From assembly GCF_003254395.2 (NCBI RefSeq), contig NC_037652.1, forward strand, positions 5,899,501 to 5,963,500: a DNA stretch of 64,000 bases. The letters run 5' to 3'. The notes beneath the pieces are model-generated. The model was not told where the DNA came from. It saw nothing but the letters and a program-made list of their open reading frames with translations, and ran no database searches. The DNA is from Apis mellifera. Its lineage: Eukaryota; Arthropoda; Insecta; Hymenoptera; Apidae. How positions within the stretch are numbered: position 1 is the first letter of the stretch; every line of letters begins with the position of its first letter. Positions 1-12,481 of the stretch are shown in pieces. The translations under genes and the position numbers were made by a program.

Positions 1-3000
1 TTAAAAGTTTATTTTCATTTTAAATATCAGTATCTTGTATTTTTCATTTCAAGTTTAATATTTTCGTTATCTTAAATAATGTTTCTTTCCATTAAAATAT
101 ATATTCTCAAAGGAATAGGAATAAACAATAATTGATAATCGAAATTAAATAAAATTAAAAGAAACAAAAATAAAGAAGCAGATATGTTCATAGCTCGAAA
201 AATAATTAGATGGAATAAATCGCACGATTTATTAAATCTATTTGACAATCTGTTGAATTTCTTCGATCGAGTTTAACGATGTATTGAAAAAAAAAAAGGA
301 AAAAATCAATTTACATAGATTATTTATGTAAACTTAGATCATATTTGCCACTGATTAATTCTAGATCTTTAAAAACCAGCGTCATCGGGGGGGAGGGGAA
401 TTGAGAACAATTTTTCATGCAAAATACATCTCCACGTGTCAATGCGTAGAGAAGTCTAGCCGAGATACGGAAACATCTGGCCACGTAATGAACAAAGACA
501 TGCAGTAAAGAGTCTGAAAGATTATACTTGCAAAATCTTTCTTGATGATTCTTTACTGCGTTCTATTCGCGCGCGCTTTCAGCGATTTCAAGCTCTTTTT
601 GTTTCATGAGCCATGAACGAAACATCGTCGCGTTTTCAAAAAGACTCTGTCGTGTATCGTTTTACCTGGCAATCGATTGCCAGCTATAAGCCTTTTAAAC
701 AATTCTAAATCTCTGTTTATATGTATATATACGATTAAATGACGAACTATCACACTTATAATTTTTATTTGATTTGTGAAATTTACCACGGTATCTAAAT
801 AAACGAAAATAAGAAAGAAAGAAAAAAAGATACATTATTATTTTGAATGTGATAACATTGGACGCTTGATAGGTAAATGACATCACAATTCAAAAATTTT
901 TAAAACATTTTTAAAACACTTCGAATTATAAGAATACATCAAAGTGGGAAAATTCATAGTTTGGAAATTGATTTACAGAATTCTAGGAATAAATAACATC
1001 GATGCGACAATATACTGCACCGATACTACATACGTGTGTGTATATACGTGTATGAAAATGAAGTTGTAGAATGGAATATATACGTTCGAAGTATTGTAAT
1101 TAATTAACCGATTTTTTTGTTGTTGTTGTTGTTGTTGTTGTGACACATCGATCGTTCTAGCACGACGATTTCTAAAACATACTTGTGTTTTACAGTTTAT
1201 ACGCGAATTAACATTCACGAAGGCGTTTATTTCTTTTTTATTTCTTTTCTTTATTGTGGATGACTATGCAAAAATATACGAGGGTCGACAAAAAATTGTC
1301 GACGGATTTTATATTCAAGTAAACTGCATATAAACTGTTGTAAATTATAATTTAGCGTTACCTATTGCATTTTCTAGAATTTTAGTTTTCAATGGAAAAT
1401 TTATTTATTTTTTTTTTATAATACGTTAAATTATTATTATCTATATAATTATATTATTATTATTATCTAGAATGTAACAAGAAATTTCCTTCTGAAATTA
1501 CGTGCCGGTTCGTTGATAATTAAATTCTTGAAAATTAGTTTTGAAGAACTTTGCACTCGGGAATCACGTTTATGGCGAATGATCCCCGCCACTTTCGTAT
1601 TAAATTCTCTCGGTCATACTCGATCGAGTGGTGTGATAATAAATTCTTTGACAAACTTCGTGAACTTGTTAAAAATTCGGAAGAAACCGAACCGAAAGAA
1701 AATTGAAAATTTATAAATTTTTCCTCTCTTTCCGTCCTCATCAATTCATTTCAGGAAATAAAAAATTTCATTGGCCGCGATTCAAAACAAATTAAAAACG
1801 GCGCGCTATATGTTTCTATATCAAATACTATTACGAACGTTCATTAAACAATCGCATTTTCATTAACAATAAACTGAGAAAAATTTATTGGCTAGCGATA
1901 GCCAAGACAATTTGCCCGAGGCTTAATTGTCCGAGTCTTTGTTTAAAATATGCTCGCGCAACGAAAGTTTCACTCTCATTTTCTGCCGAACAGAATTTTT
2001 TCGAATGGCTCGAGATCAGACTAGCTGTTCCAAACCGTGTTTCCAAAGCGTGTCGTCCCCCTTTTGGCCGACGAATTTTCATATTTCTTTCGCAAGCTGT
2101 TCGATCGATCGCGAGATCGAAAGATACGATTAACTTTATTAATTAATCAAAACTTGTTGCATAAATTTAAAATTCTTAGTTAAAAAATGATTGAGAAAAC
2201 TTTCGATTTTAGTTTGTTTACCTCGTACGACAATATTTATAAACTATACTATTTATATTTATATCCTCTCCCGTAGGATACGAAATCACAAATTTCTCTC
2301 GCGAGAATATATTTTTTCGCGAGTGAACATTGTAAATATATGGAGAACGATCATTTGACGATAACTTTCACTCTCGATTTAATATTCATTAGCAAAAAAA
2401 AAAGAGAGAAAAAATCTCAATCTCGAAATTTTACCCAAAATATATTCGTACATCCTTAGACATCCGTGAATTCTTCGACGAAAAAAAAAAAAAAAAAAAA
2501 AAAGAGAAATTAATAGCTAATCGTTGCGCTCGAGCAACGATCATATTTCTCCAAGATTGAGCTACACAACCGTGAACAGAAATTGTTTTAATTAATCGTG
2601 GTCTCTCTAGGAATCTAGCCATCAGCAAACAATTTGATTCGAGATCGAGAAATAGCGACCATAATAGTGATCAGAACGGTTCACCACTTTCCCCGGGATT
2701 GCGTAACTTGGATACAGTGCCTGACGTAATATGAGCCTTGATTAAATAACTCTTGAGGAAATTATGCATTTCTTTTTTTTTTTGTTTCTTTCCTTTTTTC
2801 TTTTTTTTTCTTTTCTTCTCTTCCCACGCGAAAATCGCCACGCGCGCGACGTCAAGAATTTTCGTCGAGAGATATCGATTTTTGATCGTACGTCGAAGAA
2901 ACTAACTTGGCAACGGATTTCCCTTGACTAAAATGTTGAACGGCAAGTTCGATGAACTTAACGATCGTGTGTCATCTGATTCACCTTGCCGCGAGTATTT

Positions 3001-4642
3001 TCGAGAGATCTCGATGAATGAGCAGGTTTTACCTCTTCGAATTGAAATTGAATTATTTTGTTTGTTTGTTTATTTACGGATATGGAGTATTCGGTTTCAA
3101 ACACGTAAGAGGTGAAATGGTACAAAACGAAGAAAGGGAACGAAGAGCGGTGAAAGCATGCTGTTATGCGTTGGATTAGTTACTGAATCGCATGAATCAT
3201 ATTATGATTATTATGATTACAATGGGTTATTGTTCAAAGTATTATTTCATATTACTTTTTTGGACGGAGGTGTGGAGGATCTGTGTATATTCGTGTATTT
3301 ATTTATATATTTACATGTTACGAAAATTTTGTCATTTAATATTATTAATTAATTCACGGTTTATACGATTATAATGATATTCAGATGTCTCAATCGTCGA
3401 ATAAATTTAAGATATAGTAAATAACGAAAAAGGTTGAATCAAAAAGTGGCGAAGAAACGAAAACGAGAATTGTTTTCAATTCTAATTATATTCATTGAAA
3501 GAAACAATTCAGATTTGATTACGTACGTCATTTATAGAAGTATTACGCAGTTGAATTTCTTTACTGCACTCGCGAAATTTATATTTTTAGAATATACAAC
3601 GAACGTAGAAAGAGCAACGAAACGGCAAAGTATTGAAAATATACCGGGAAGGAAATATTTCGAATTTTGGAAATTTTAGAATGTTATTATCCTTAAGGAC
3701 ACATCCTATTAATGCGTTAATACGTTAATGAAGGGATTAAAGATTAGAAATTAAAACTATACTGTAATTTTCGGTAACTAATTTTAATGGGTTTAGTTAA
3801 CAAAGGAGGATTATGGGGAAAATGTAAGGTAAGATTAAAACTTTTCTAAAACTTTTTAAATGACCCATATAATTAAAGATGAAAATGACTTTTATGACAA
3901 GGCAAGAGAGAAAAGTGAAAGTGATTTATTATCGTTTTTCGATTGTCGGCCCATCGAGCGCGAGAATACACCGGTTTTCATTATTGGCCAAATCGAATTC
4001 AACGGTTGTAAATAAGCATTGGAGAAAAAGCATCGATCGACGTAACGTTTATCGAAACAACAGAGGCAACAATAGAGGCGATAACCGTATATATAAAGTA
4101 TATATTCAAATACTTATTTTCCTCGCCCATCCATTTCTCAAGTTAAGTTTATTAAAAAATATCTCGTTGATCTTCATTCGCTATCTCTTTCGGTATTTAA
4201 AAAATAATTAGAACCTCTTTTATCTAATAAATGCGACCAATTCCTTTATTGCTTTTTATATTATTAATGTATTAAGTGAAAGTAACTAATCTCTCCTTAA
4301 ATCCGTTTCTAAATTTTCAAAATAATCATCTTTATAATTTTGTTCAAAATTAATAAAAAAATAAGATTTCATAACATAAAAACAATCTCTTTCTCGATCC
4401 AGCAAGACATACATACTAGTCACGTTCGATTTAATTTTTTCACCAGAAATCCCCTATTTTATTCTGTACAAAATTATTCTCATAAATTTACTATCTGTAA
4501 TAAAACGTTTAATTATTTTAATAAAAATTATTACAAATTAATATATCGCACGTTACGTCACGTGGAAAATATTTTCGCCGATTCTTAAACCCGTCAACCG
4601 TGAAACCCGATTTGATTTATTACGCGAAAAGGATAATCGTGG
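1..4642. other. AT-rich intergenic DNA, no gene seen
   Basis: All ORFs here are short and of low complexity, and I see no splice-consistent coding exon. It holds a (TTG)n run near 1113-1141 that makes an artificial poly-Gln frame, poly-A near 2480-2502, T-rich tracts near 2770-2815, and a short inverted repeat at 1284-1303. Sequence before 4643 lies beyond the likely poly(A) signals of the small minus-strand gene to its right. Confidence 0.6.
1284..1303. repeat. Short perfect inverted repeat
   Basis: Arms GTCGACAA and TTGTCGAC flank an AAAA spacer. It lies in AT-rich DNA with no gene nearby. I see no function; it could be a chance hairpin. Confidence 0.6.
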
Positions 4643-4648
4643 TTTATT
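4616..4648 (-). terminator. Candidate poly(A) signals of the 122-residue protein gene
   Basis: TTTATT on the plus strand (AATAAA on the minus strand) occurs at 4643-4648 and 4616-4621, about 86 and 113 bases after the proposed stop codon at 4734. This spacing suits cleavage and polyadenylation signals. AATAAA is common in AT-rich DNA, so this only supports the gene model. Confidence 0.4.
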
Positions 4649-4733
4649 GTTAATGTCATCGCACCATGACAAAGTGGATCGTATTCAATACGACACAGGC
4701 CGGCTGCAACATCTCGTTCTTATTGATGGCAGG

Positions 4734-4924
4734 TTAACAGTAGTTGGAGAGAGGGGAAGGTCTGCGCAAGGTCTTGCGGTTCTTAGTGTCAGCCACCTTC
4801 GCTTGGGCTTCTTCTGGTAAAAGCGAAAGTCTCGGCTCGGTGCATGCGCACTTGACGTCGATTGTCAAACGCTTCTGAACCGATCGTAACGGGGTCGCGT
4901 TCGATGTGTCCTTTCTTTCATTTC
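4734..4924 (-). CDS. Last coding exon of the 122-residue protein gene
   Basis: A good acceptor (pyrimidine-rich tract ending TTTCCTAG) precedes this exon. The phase needing one upstream base stays open for 62 codons and ends at a TAA. The frame reads a charged segment with TIDVKCACTEPRLSL and PEEAQAKVADTKNRKTLRR. The exon is clearly GC-richer than its flanks, as expected of coding DNA here. A second frame is also partly open, so the frame choice rests on phase agreement with exon 3. Confidence 0.5.
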
Positions 4925-5260
4925 CTAGGAAATATACGAACGAAATAACGACGAATAAAATATGCGACCGCTTATAAAATAAATAATTCAACCGTTTTCC
5001 TTTTCGTTTCGCAAAATAATGTCCGAGTATATGCACGAGTTATCGACTGTATACACTGGAAGAAAAAGGAACGTACCTACGTTTCGTACGCGCAAATACA
5101 AACTGCGTTGATAGTTATTACGAGTAAATACACGCGATACTGTGAATTTTGTTTACATCGTAAACAAATCTCGCCAGATGTAATTCTATTTTATATTTTG
5201 TGATTTAATTTGCGCTTGTACAAGATTTATCTTATTACTTTTAACCTCGCCCGTTCTTTC

Positions 5261-5296
<36 letters not shown>

Positions 5297-6223
5297 AATT
5301 GTATTAAAAAATCACGAGCGGAAAGGTACTTTTTTTTAATCTTCCCTCGAGAATTATAAATATTTTTCGCCACAAGTTTGTCACCTCCGATTCCTAGAAT
5401 TGTCGGTACTTTAGAAAAGTGTCGAGGAAGTGACCTAACCTAAATTTCTCTTTTATAAAGAGAGAAAAGAAATTCTCTTATTTAGAATAGAGGCACACAC
5501 ACACACATACACACGGCTGAGAGAGAACTGGGCGGGAAAAAATTTTTGACCTTCCTTCCTGGAAGGGAAACGAAATAATACACTACAATACAATAAGCTA
5601 ATTTTTCTCTTTGGAGGTATTAAAAATATAATATCTTGTGAAACGATTGTAATTAATCTGTGAAACCACCGTTGGAAATTCGATCCTTTTCGTCATCGAA
5701 ACAAGAATCGAAGTTGAAAAAGTTGACGACATACACGCCTGGATATATATATATATAGGTGTTGAATACAGGTAAAGGAAATCGATAAATTTAACCCTGA
5801 AACGGTGGTCCTGGGAAAGAAGGCCCAGACTCGAGAAGGTAAGCGTGGGGGCCTTATTGAACCAGGTCGCTAAATGCGGCCGAAGGTATGGCATAGACGT
5901 GAAAGCCGTCAGTCCGGCTGCTGTGTTACGTAAATCCCAGGAAGAGTGTTCGACCGTTGATTCGTCGATACTTTGATGATCGTGCACCCAAGCTAGCAAG
6001 GGGGTTTTCCCTTTACGAGCTTGCTCATACAGCCTTGTGCCACTTTTCGGAATGCAATTTCGTAAATAGAACTCGACGATTTTCAATTCAGACGATCATA
6101 ATCGAGTTCTTGTGTATACACGTTGTATAAATTAGTCGTATCCTCTAATTTATAACGACGAGCGGTGATAAATAAAAATTCTTTTTCTCCCCCGAATCGA
6201 TTAAACGCTCATTTTTTGTTTAT

Positions 6224-6284
<61 letters not shown>

Positions 6285-9200
6285 GCAGATTAAGCTAATT
6301 TCGCGTGTTTTTGAGAAAGATTCGATAAAGAATATAATTAATCTCAGAAGAGAATATGAATATTTCATTATTATTTAAATCTCTGCAGGCAGAGATTTGG
6401 AGATCTTGGTTGAACTTGAATCGTTTTGAAGATGTTTAGAGATTGTGTGCGATTGGAATGCCACGTAAATTTTGGGAATCGATTATTTGGAGAAAGCGAT
6501 TACATTAGGAATACGTTGCTGATTAATGTAACGATATTAATATCGAAACTTTCCTCCGAAGCAAATTAAGCAACTAGCATGGTTTATAGTAGTTTATTAA
6601 TTCGAAATTATTATTATTATTATTATATTAATTCGATGTTTCTCGAATTTTGTTATTTTGGAATTAATTTACAAATGATTTTTATCGATTTACGCAATGT
6701 CACTGTAATACATAATGTAAGAATATATGTAAAAAAAAAAAAAAAAAAGGCAAATAATGATTAAAATGATTATTTGTGATAAATATTTATATAATTTATA
6801 ACGAATAATCGTTTTCCTCTTAATATTTATTCATAAGATTTTTTTTAAATTGATTTTTATCTTGATGATTTATTTTTAGTGCCTTTTTTTATAAAATACC
6901 AATAAAAAATAAAATGTAAATAAAATGTATACGATTATACGTCTTATGAAATCAGTAATTAATTAAAATTATTATTGAAAAATTAACATTGAAAAATATT
7001 GGAAATGATTGGAAATCACGAATTAAAAGTCAAACGTTCTTTCTATTTGTTCAATATATGAAATCATTATCAAATTATGTGATTTGTTATGTGTGTTATC
7101 ATTTTTATAATTTTTTTTATTACAATATATTAAGTATTTATCGCATATTTATTTTAAATATTTATTTGTGTAATATTTTACAGACTGTTATAAACAACTG
7201 TCAAATCAATTTCATTGATATTCTTGTTTTAATTGCCGAGAATATTATAATCTTCTCGTTTAATACGTGATCCATTATCACATTATGCAATTTCATTTTA
7301 TCTGATTTTTATTGTATATTTAAAATTGTAAGAAATTTAATTTTTTTTTTTAATTATAATTTTCATCTTCACTTATCTATTCTTATATATATATACATAT
7401 ATAAAATTGTATAAAATAGATAAAATAAAAATTAATTTACGATATGATCGCGTAAATTAATCGCGACTTTGTACATAAAATTATATTTATGTAATGCGCG
7501 TATTCGAGCGTCACGCAATGCATGTTGTGTCTTCGATAATTATCAGTCTATACTCGTTTTTATGCTAACAAGACACATGTTGTGAATTATGCTAATTTAC
7601 CCCTAAGTTCATCACGTAACAGAAATGGTAAGCGTGGTGCCATCTCTCGAGGTGTCTTTATACTTCCTTTCCGTTTCTTCAACGGTAATCGGTACACAAG
7701 GGAACGACAAATTGTAATTTGCGATCCGTGATCGATATTATTCTTAATTACATTTTGAATACACGCATACACTCGCTTTGAAATTTTAATGATGCAACCG
7801 TACCGTAACCTTATTATTTTTCCGTCCAAATGATTCATTAATTTCTATCATCTTTAACCGGAGATCCTTCCATAATAATCTCAATTACTGAATCATTCTA
7901 TCAATCTATTATTTTTTTTTTTTTTTCTACGACTGTGACTAGAATAAAATGTAAAATACCGTATCTAAGATATGTCACGCAGAAGCCTATTCTTTGGTTA
8001 TGATTCATCGTTAAAAGTTAAAGAATAAAAGTGTTATTCATCAGTTTAAAGAATGATGATAATTCTTATTAATTAACTCGGCCCCTTGGTCGAAGAAAAA
8101 AAAAAACTCTAATTGACGGGCAATAAAAATATATCCAATGGAGAAAACAAATAGATTCGATAGAAATTGACCGTGCATATAATTTCGTGCAAAAGTTGTT
8201 CACGTTTTAGAGAACTTTTCCTCGTAAAAAGAGAGATCGATGTTCGGATCGATCCTACGATCGAGAGAGGATGCGCCTGTCGCGATCGTTCGTGTGTTTT
8301 GCCTACATTTTACCCTTTCACTGTGCAATGATAAAACGAAGCAGCCACGAGCGGACGAGCCTATTCATCGCGACTTCTCGTCGGCCACTTTCACGCGCGA
8401 TTGCGAACTCGAGGATCGAAGTAGCTTCGTACCAGCGTGTGGTGCTCTTGCAAAATTTTTGCCTCGCGCCTTGTGCGCCATTTGTTGGCCGACTTTTTCC
8501 ACCAAGCCTCCACGCCATTTTTTCACTCTCGTTAGAAATTTTTTTCGGAACTCCGCACGCATTTTTCCATTGAATTTTGTCCATTTCCCCCCCCCCCCTC
8601 CCCCAATTTCCTCTACGATGAAAGATTTCGTGGCAAAATCGTGGTGGAAAAAGAATAAATAAAAGAAATCGAAGATTCGTTCGACGAAAAACGTAAAATG
8701 AAAGAGAAGAATCAAGATTCACGGAGCGGAATACGATTTTTTCCGCATAATCTATACAGCCGGAATGCGAGTTACCATAAAATCGCCGTACGTATTCAAA
8801 CGGAATTTGTACATTTCATGCAATCACGTCCTCACAATAAGTTACAAAATCATACCATGGTCATTTCGTGGAAAAAAAGAATATATGCACTTTTTTACGA
8901 TACTCAGATTATTCTTGCAATTATCGTCATTGTGAAAAACGAAAAAGAAGGAGAAAAAAAAAAAAGAAAAAAAAAAGAAGAAAAAAACAGTTTTATAACA
9001 ATGTGTGTGAAAAAAAAAAATAAATAACAGAACTCAAACACACAAAAACGAAATACTTTACAAATATTCGTAATATTTCATTTTTCACCAATTAGTGTTA
9101 AATAATATAATCTAGTGCTCATGTTTACTTCTTCGTATCAATCTATTCTCGAATTTTAAATTGTAACATCTTAATAATAATCCTAAAGTAGAGGATAAAT

Positions 9201-9555
9201 TCGAATAAATTGAAAATTCAAAATAATACATATTTCGTTATAATCGCAGAAAATAGCCAGCAATGGAATTCGTTCCTGATAAAAATTGAAAATTAGAGGA
9301 GTTATTTTTCCAGCGTTTCCATTTTTTCCTACATTCTTGTGAAATCGATATTAAAATATAATTATTATAATGGCCAATATAATCGTAGAAGCTTCGGGTA
9401 CAAAGTCGAAACCATGGCCGGTTTCTCCAATCAACGAAAGCGAAGTAAAAGTGGAAGCGAGCCCAAACAAATTTCAAGCGTATTACTCACGCGGTCTGCA
9501 CGTCGCTCCAGCTGAACAGCTTCTTCGCCTTTTCCCACTGCTTCTTGTCCTCCAT
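4734..9555 (-). CDS. Uncharacterised small basic protein, 122 residues, three coding exons
   Basis: I assembled this from exon-like islands in AT-rich DNA. The coding parts are 9555-9491, 6042-5930 and 4924-4734, all on the minus strand. The start is an ATG at 9555 in a purine context, opening MEDKKQWEKAKKLF. Exon 2 ends with two extra bases, exon 3 takes one and leaves one, and exon 4 takes two, so the frame is kept through to a TAA at 4734. The product is basic, with a Lys/Trp-rich N-terminus, a CAC cysteine pair and a C-terminus ending SPLSNYC. There is no signal peptide or membrane segment. I do not recognise the family. Weak points are the donor of exon 3 (C|GTAACA) and the purine-rich acceptors of exons 2 and 3. 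It may instead be parts of different transcripts. Confidence 0.42.
5260..5292. repeat. (AT)n microsatellite
   Basis: Uninterrupted alternating AT run inside the last intron of the small minus-strand gene. Confidence 0.9.
5760..6075. other. GC-rich exon-like island with competing readings
   Basis: A block of near 50% GC sits in AT-rich DNA. On the minus strand one frame is open from about 6086 to 5598, and its middle part (6042-5930) fits as exon 3 of the small gene. On the plus strand 5771-5838 also reads well: an acceptor AATACAG, then codons giving VKEIDKFNPETVVLGKKAQ, then a strong donor GAGAAG|GTAAGC. Only one reading is likely to be real, and I prefer the minus strand because of its phase agreement. 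Confidence 0.4.
5930..6042 (-). CDS. Middle coding exon of the 122-residue protein gene
   Basis: Length is 113 bases: one base completing an Ala codon, 37 codons, and one base carried to the last exon. It reads GTRLYEQARKGKTPLLAWVH and continues to HSSWDL. The acceptor follows CCGAAAAG and the donor is TTTAC|GTAACA, both below consensus. The exact phase match to the neighbouring exons is the main support. Confidence 0.42.
6225..6283. repeat. (TA)n microsatellite, about 27 units
   Basis: Long uninterrupted TA run in the intron upstream of the middle exon of the small gene. Expected to vary in length between individuals. Confidence 0.9.
6290..9490. other. Intron of the small minus-strand gene, including a GC-rich island
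   Basis: Mostly AT-rich with poly-A/T tracts (6731-6748, 7911-7927, 8946-9020). A minus-strand reading at about 7680-7587 ends in a short charged frame before TAA and could be an alternative terminal exon, but its phase does not match the exon at 9491. The stretch 8230-8720 is GC- and CpG-rich with a run of C at 8588-8604. Several overlapping ORFs cross it, but none has a convincing splice structure. Confidence 0.5.
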
Positions 9556-9568
9556 CTCGATCAACGTC
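9491..9568 (-). CDS. First coding exon of the 122-residue protein gene
   Basis: It starts after GCTGAAAG with 13 bases before the ATG at 9555, then codes 22 residues rich in Lys and Trp up to a donor GACCGC|GTGAGT. Two bases carry over to the next exon. The frame is also open upstream of the ATG, so a longer N-terminus is possible if another acceptor (for example after CCCCGAG) is used. The first in-frame ATG is the simplest choice. Confidence 0.48.
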
Positions 9569-10586
9569 CTTTCAGCGGTTTGTGTACGAATTAATGGATC
9601 TCGGGGAAAGGTATCTTTCGCTCAGATTTTTTTTTTTTTTTCCCCTCTTCTCAATGATGACACATGTTTTCTCGTTCGTCTCTCCGATGAAAATTCCCCA
9701 CCGTATCTTGATCTCTAATCTCCTCTAAATGATCAATGGCGCGCTGGAAAAAAAATCGATCGAACTTGATAAAAATTCATGTTGAAAATTCATTCTTTTT
9801 CGTTCTTGATCATTTTATTTTGCGAGTCAAGCATAATATAATCCGATAAAAAATATATATACATATAAGCAATAATAAAGTAATTAAAATATAGGAAGAT
9901 GTATTTTTTAAGCTTTTAAATACCTATTTCCGTCTAACATGTCATATTTCAATGATTTGCAATGCAAATATTCATCAATAATAAAAGAAATAGGCATTTT
10001 ATAGGTTTTTTTTTTCTTTCTTTTTTTTTTTTTTTTTTTAATTGTATGGAAACACGCAAGTGATTTTTTTTAGACATTTTAAGGACACTTTATAATATAA
10101 ATGCAAACAAATAAAATTCCCAATGTCTCCAAAGTTAAAAAAATAAATTATTCTCATTGATAATATGATCGTTGGGAAACAGGGGAAAAAATTTTAAAAA
10201 TTAAATTTTAAAAAGAGAGATTTTTTTTTTCTCATTCAAGTCAAAAAAAAACTCGAGTGCAATAGCTGTAGGCTATCCTTTCTGATCAAAGTGTACCGAT
10301 CTCTAAATTATGCCTAGAAACCAATATTGTTTCTCCACGCTTTCGTAAACCCAGAAAAGCAATCCGTTTCTTCGAAGGATTCCATAAGCTCCATGGAAAG
10401 AATCGCGTGCCCGTTCATGACAATGGCAAAAAGTGAAACTGTTTTACAGCGACGAGTAACTTCATATGTTTTAAGTCATTATGAAGAAAGCGTGCTGTAT
10501 AACAATTTATCGGTAGAATATAGAAAATGTGACTAAAAATAAGTATGAATTTTCTTTGGCACCATTGTTATCTCAAAGAAGTAACA

Positions 10587-10620
10587 AAGTTTCTCGAAGA
10601 AGTACTTCTTCGAGAAACTT
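10587..10620. promoter_or_regulatory. Perfect 34-bp palindrome with heat-shock-element-like spacing
   Basis: The left arm is AAGTTTCTCGAAGAAGT and the right arm is its exact reverse complement, with no spacer. It contains TTC/GAA triplets in alternating orientation (TTCTCGAA and TTCGAGAA), as in heat-shock-factor sites. Perfect symmetry over 17 bases per arm is rare by chance. Function is inferred. Confidence 0.4.
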
Positions 10621-12440
10621 CACGCAACTTCGGAGAGTTTTACTTGCGAATAACTCTATGAGAACTCACGCAGGCTTTTTGAATTATTAATTACGTTAAA
10701 ACATGTTTTCTTATCGTCTATAAATATCAAATATATTAATTATAAAATTAGTGTCAAGGTAAGAAAAAAAACATAATAAAAATATCTCATCGTGTATCTC
10801 ATCGTAAGATTAAAAATCTGGAAATCCTTGGATCTTTTAAAAATTTTTTAAAAATTTCGAAAGAAAGAATTTTGTTATGGCGAGCGATGATCGAGATCGC
10901 TTGATCGCTTGACCGTGAAATCCATAAAAAGATCTTTGATCCAGAAACGATGGAAATCGAGAATCTCGGTCGACTATCTTCCTCCAATTTCGAATCATCC
11001 CATTGAAATCGTGTGCTATTGTTCGAAAACTTTTTCGCATAATTATTCAAATATAAATTTGATCGTACATACTTTAATTTTTTTCATATTGATTAACGGG
11101 TCGAAATAAAAGAAATTCTGTCGAGAATTTTAAATTTTAATTTCGAGATGATCGATCGGATCATTTAATCATGGGATTGTCTAACTGTTCAAATAATAGC
11201 CCTATTATAATCACCAATAGCATACACGTCATTGACCGTGCAAGAAAGTAGAGCTTCCGTCGGTCTAAACGGAAGTGCTACGAAAATGCTTGTTATTGCG
11301 ATCGATGTTGTTTGATTCGGTCTGCTTAATATTCAGCACTGTGTTTAGCTGTATTAATTAATATATTTTTTATCGAAATTCATTTGCTTAAAATATGCTA
11401 TAAATGTTATAAGATAAATGTTTATTATTATGAAATTGTATGTTATTTAGAAAAAAAATATAAATGAATGATTTAAAAAATAATGGAATATAAATAACTT
11501 ACTAATTGCTAATTCTACAATCTAATTTTATTATTATATTGTTATATAATAAACGTTTTTTATTATGAGTATTATTTTTACCGTATTCATCGAACAATAA
11601 AATTTTGCAACAATTTAATTTTCCGTTCAAGAAATTTACTTGAAACTTTTTAAATCGCAAATACTATCGTACATTTCGGTCCTTTCCGCGTTAAGGTACA
11701 TGCTTGTAATACAAAGTAGATAATTGGCTATCGAGTCAGGTTGGCAAGTTCTACGAAATAAAGAGTAATAATATATAAACGATGGAAGTTGAACATAAAA
11801 AAATTGTGCAAAGCGAATAAATATCGATAATTTAATTTGACAATTAGTATCTTATAATTAAAATGGTACACGTGTCACAGTAAAAATATTATCAGCCATT
11901 TTGTGAGCTTTCGTTTAAGTAATATTTACTATTGTTCACGAGATGTCAGTTAGAAAAAAACGAGAATACTTGGATTCTGCGCATAGACCATTGATACAAT
12001 GATCTAACGCAGTTTACGTATCCATGCATGTTATGTGAAAGTATTGCACGTGCGTCACATAACATGCTTTAATTACTATTCTGTACTGTTCGACAAATTC
12101 CATTTCATCTTACATAAAACTGGTAAAAGTCGAGATTTCGTTCTTTGGTGTTACGCGTCATCATCGAGCAACAGTTTGAAAAGAAGAAATAAGAATACCG
12201 TTAGACACTGTGAACGGATTCTGGTATTGGCTTTCTCAATTCACTCACGCCACGTGGATAAACGACACGAACGATGAAAATACGTGATAGAAATGCATCT
12301 CTCGTTCTGTACACGTAACCTGGATTATTCAAGTTAGAATCAGGTTGCTCGTATTCGAAAAATCGAAAGTGTTATTTTATCTATTAAAATAAAAAATCGT
12401 AATATTTTTGGAAAATATGCTTTTGAATCAATTAGAATTG

Positions 12441-12481
12441 TTAATGACAGTAGTCATTAATGAAAGTATCATTAATGATAC
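12441..12481. promoter_or_regulatory. Paired palindromes carrying TAAT/ATTA cores
   Basis: An inverted repeat TTAATGAC-AGTA-GTCATTAA (12441-12460) is followed five bases later by the perfect palindrome GTATCATTAATGATAC (12466-12481). Both centre on ATTA/TAAT homeodomain core words. The arrangement would suit dimeric homeodomain binding. This is inference from base pattern only. Confidence 0.35.

Noticed and set aside
973..1218. Poly-Gln ORF
   Set aside because: Created by a (TTG)n microsatellite in AT-rich intergenic DNA.
7587..7838. Minus-strand ORF with a charged C-terminal part, possible exon of the small gene
   Set aside because: The only acceptor giving the right phase is purine-rich and implausible; the good one gives phase 0.
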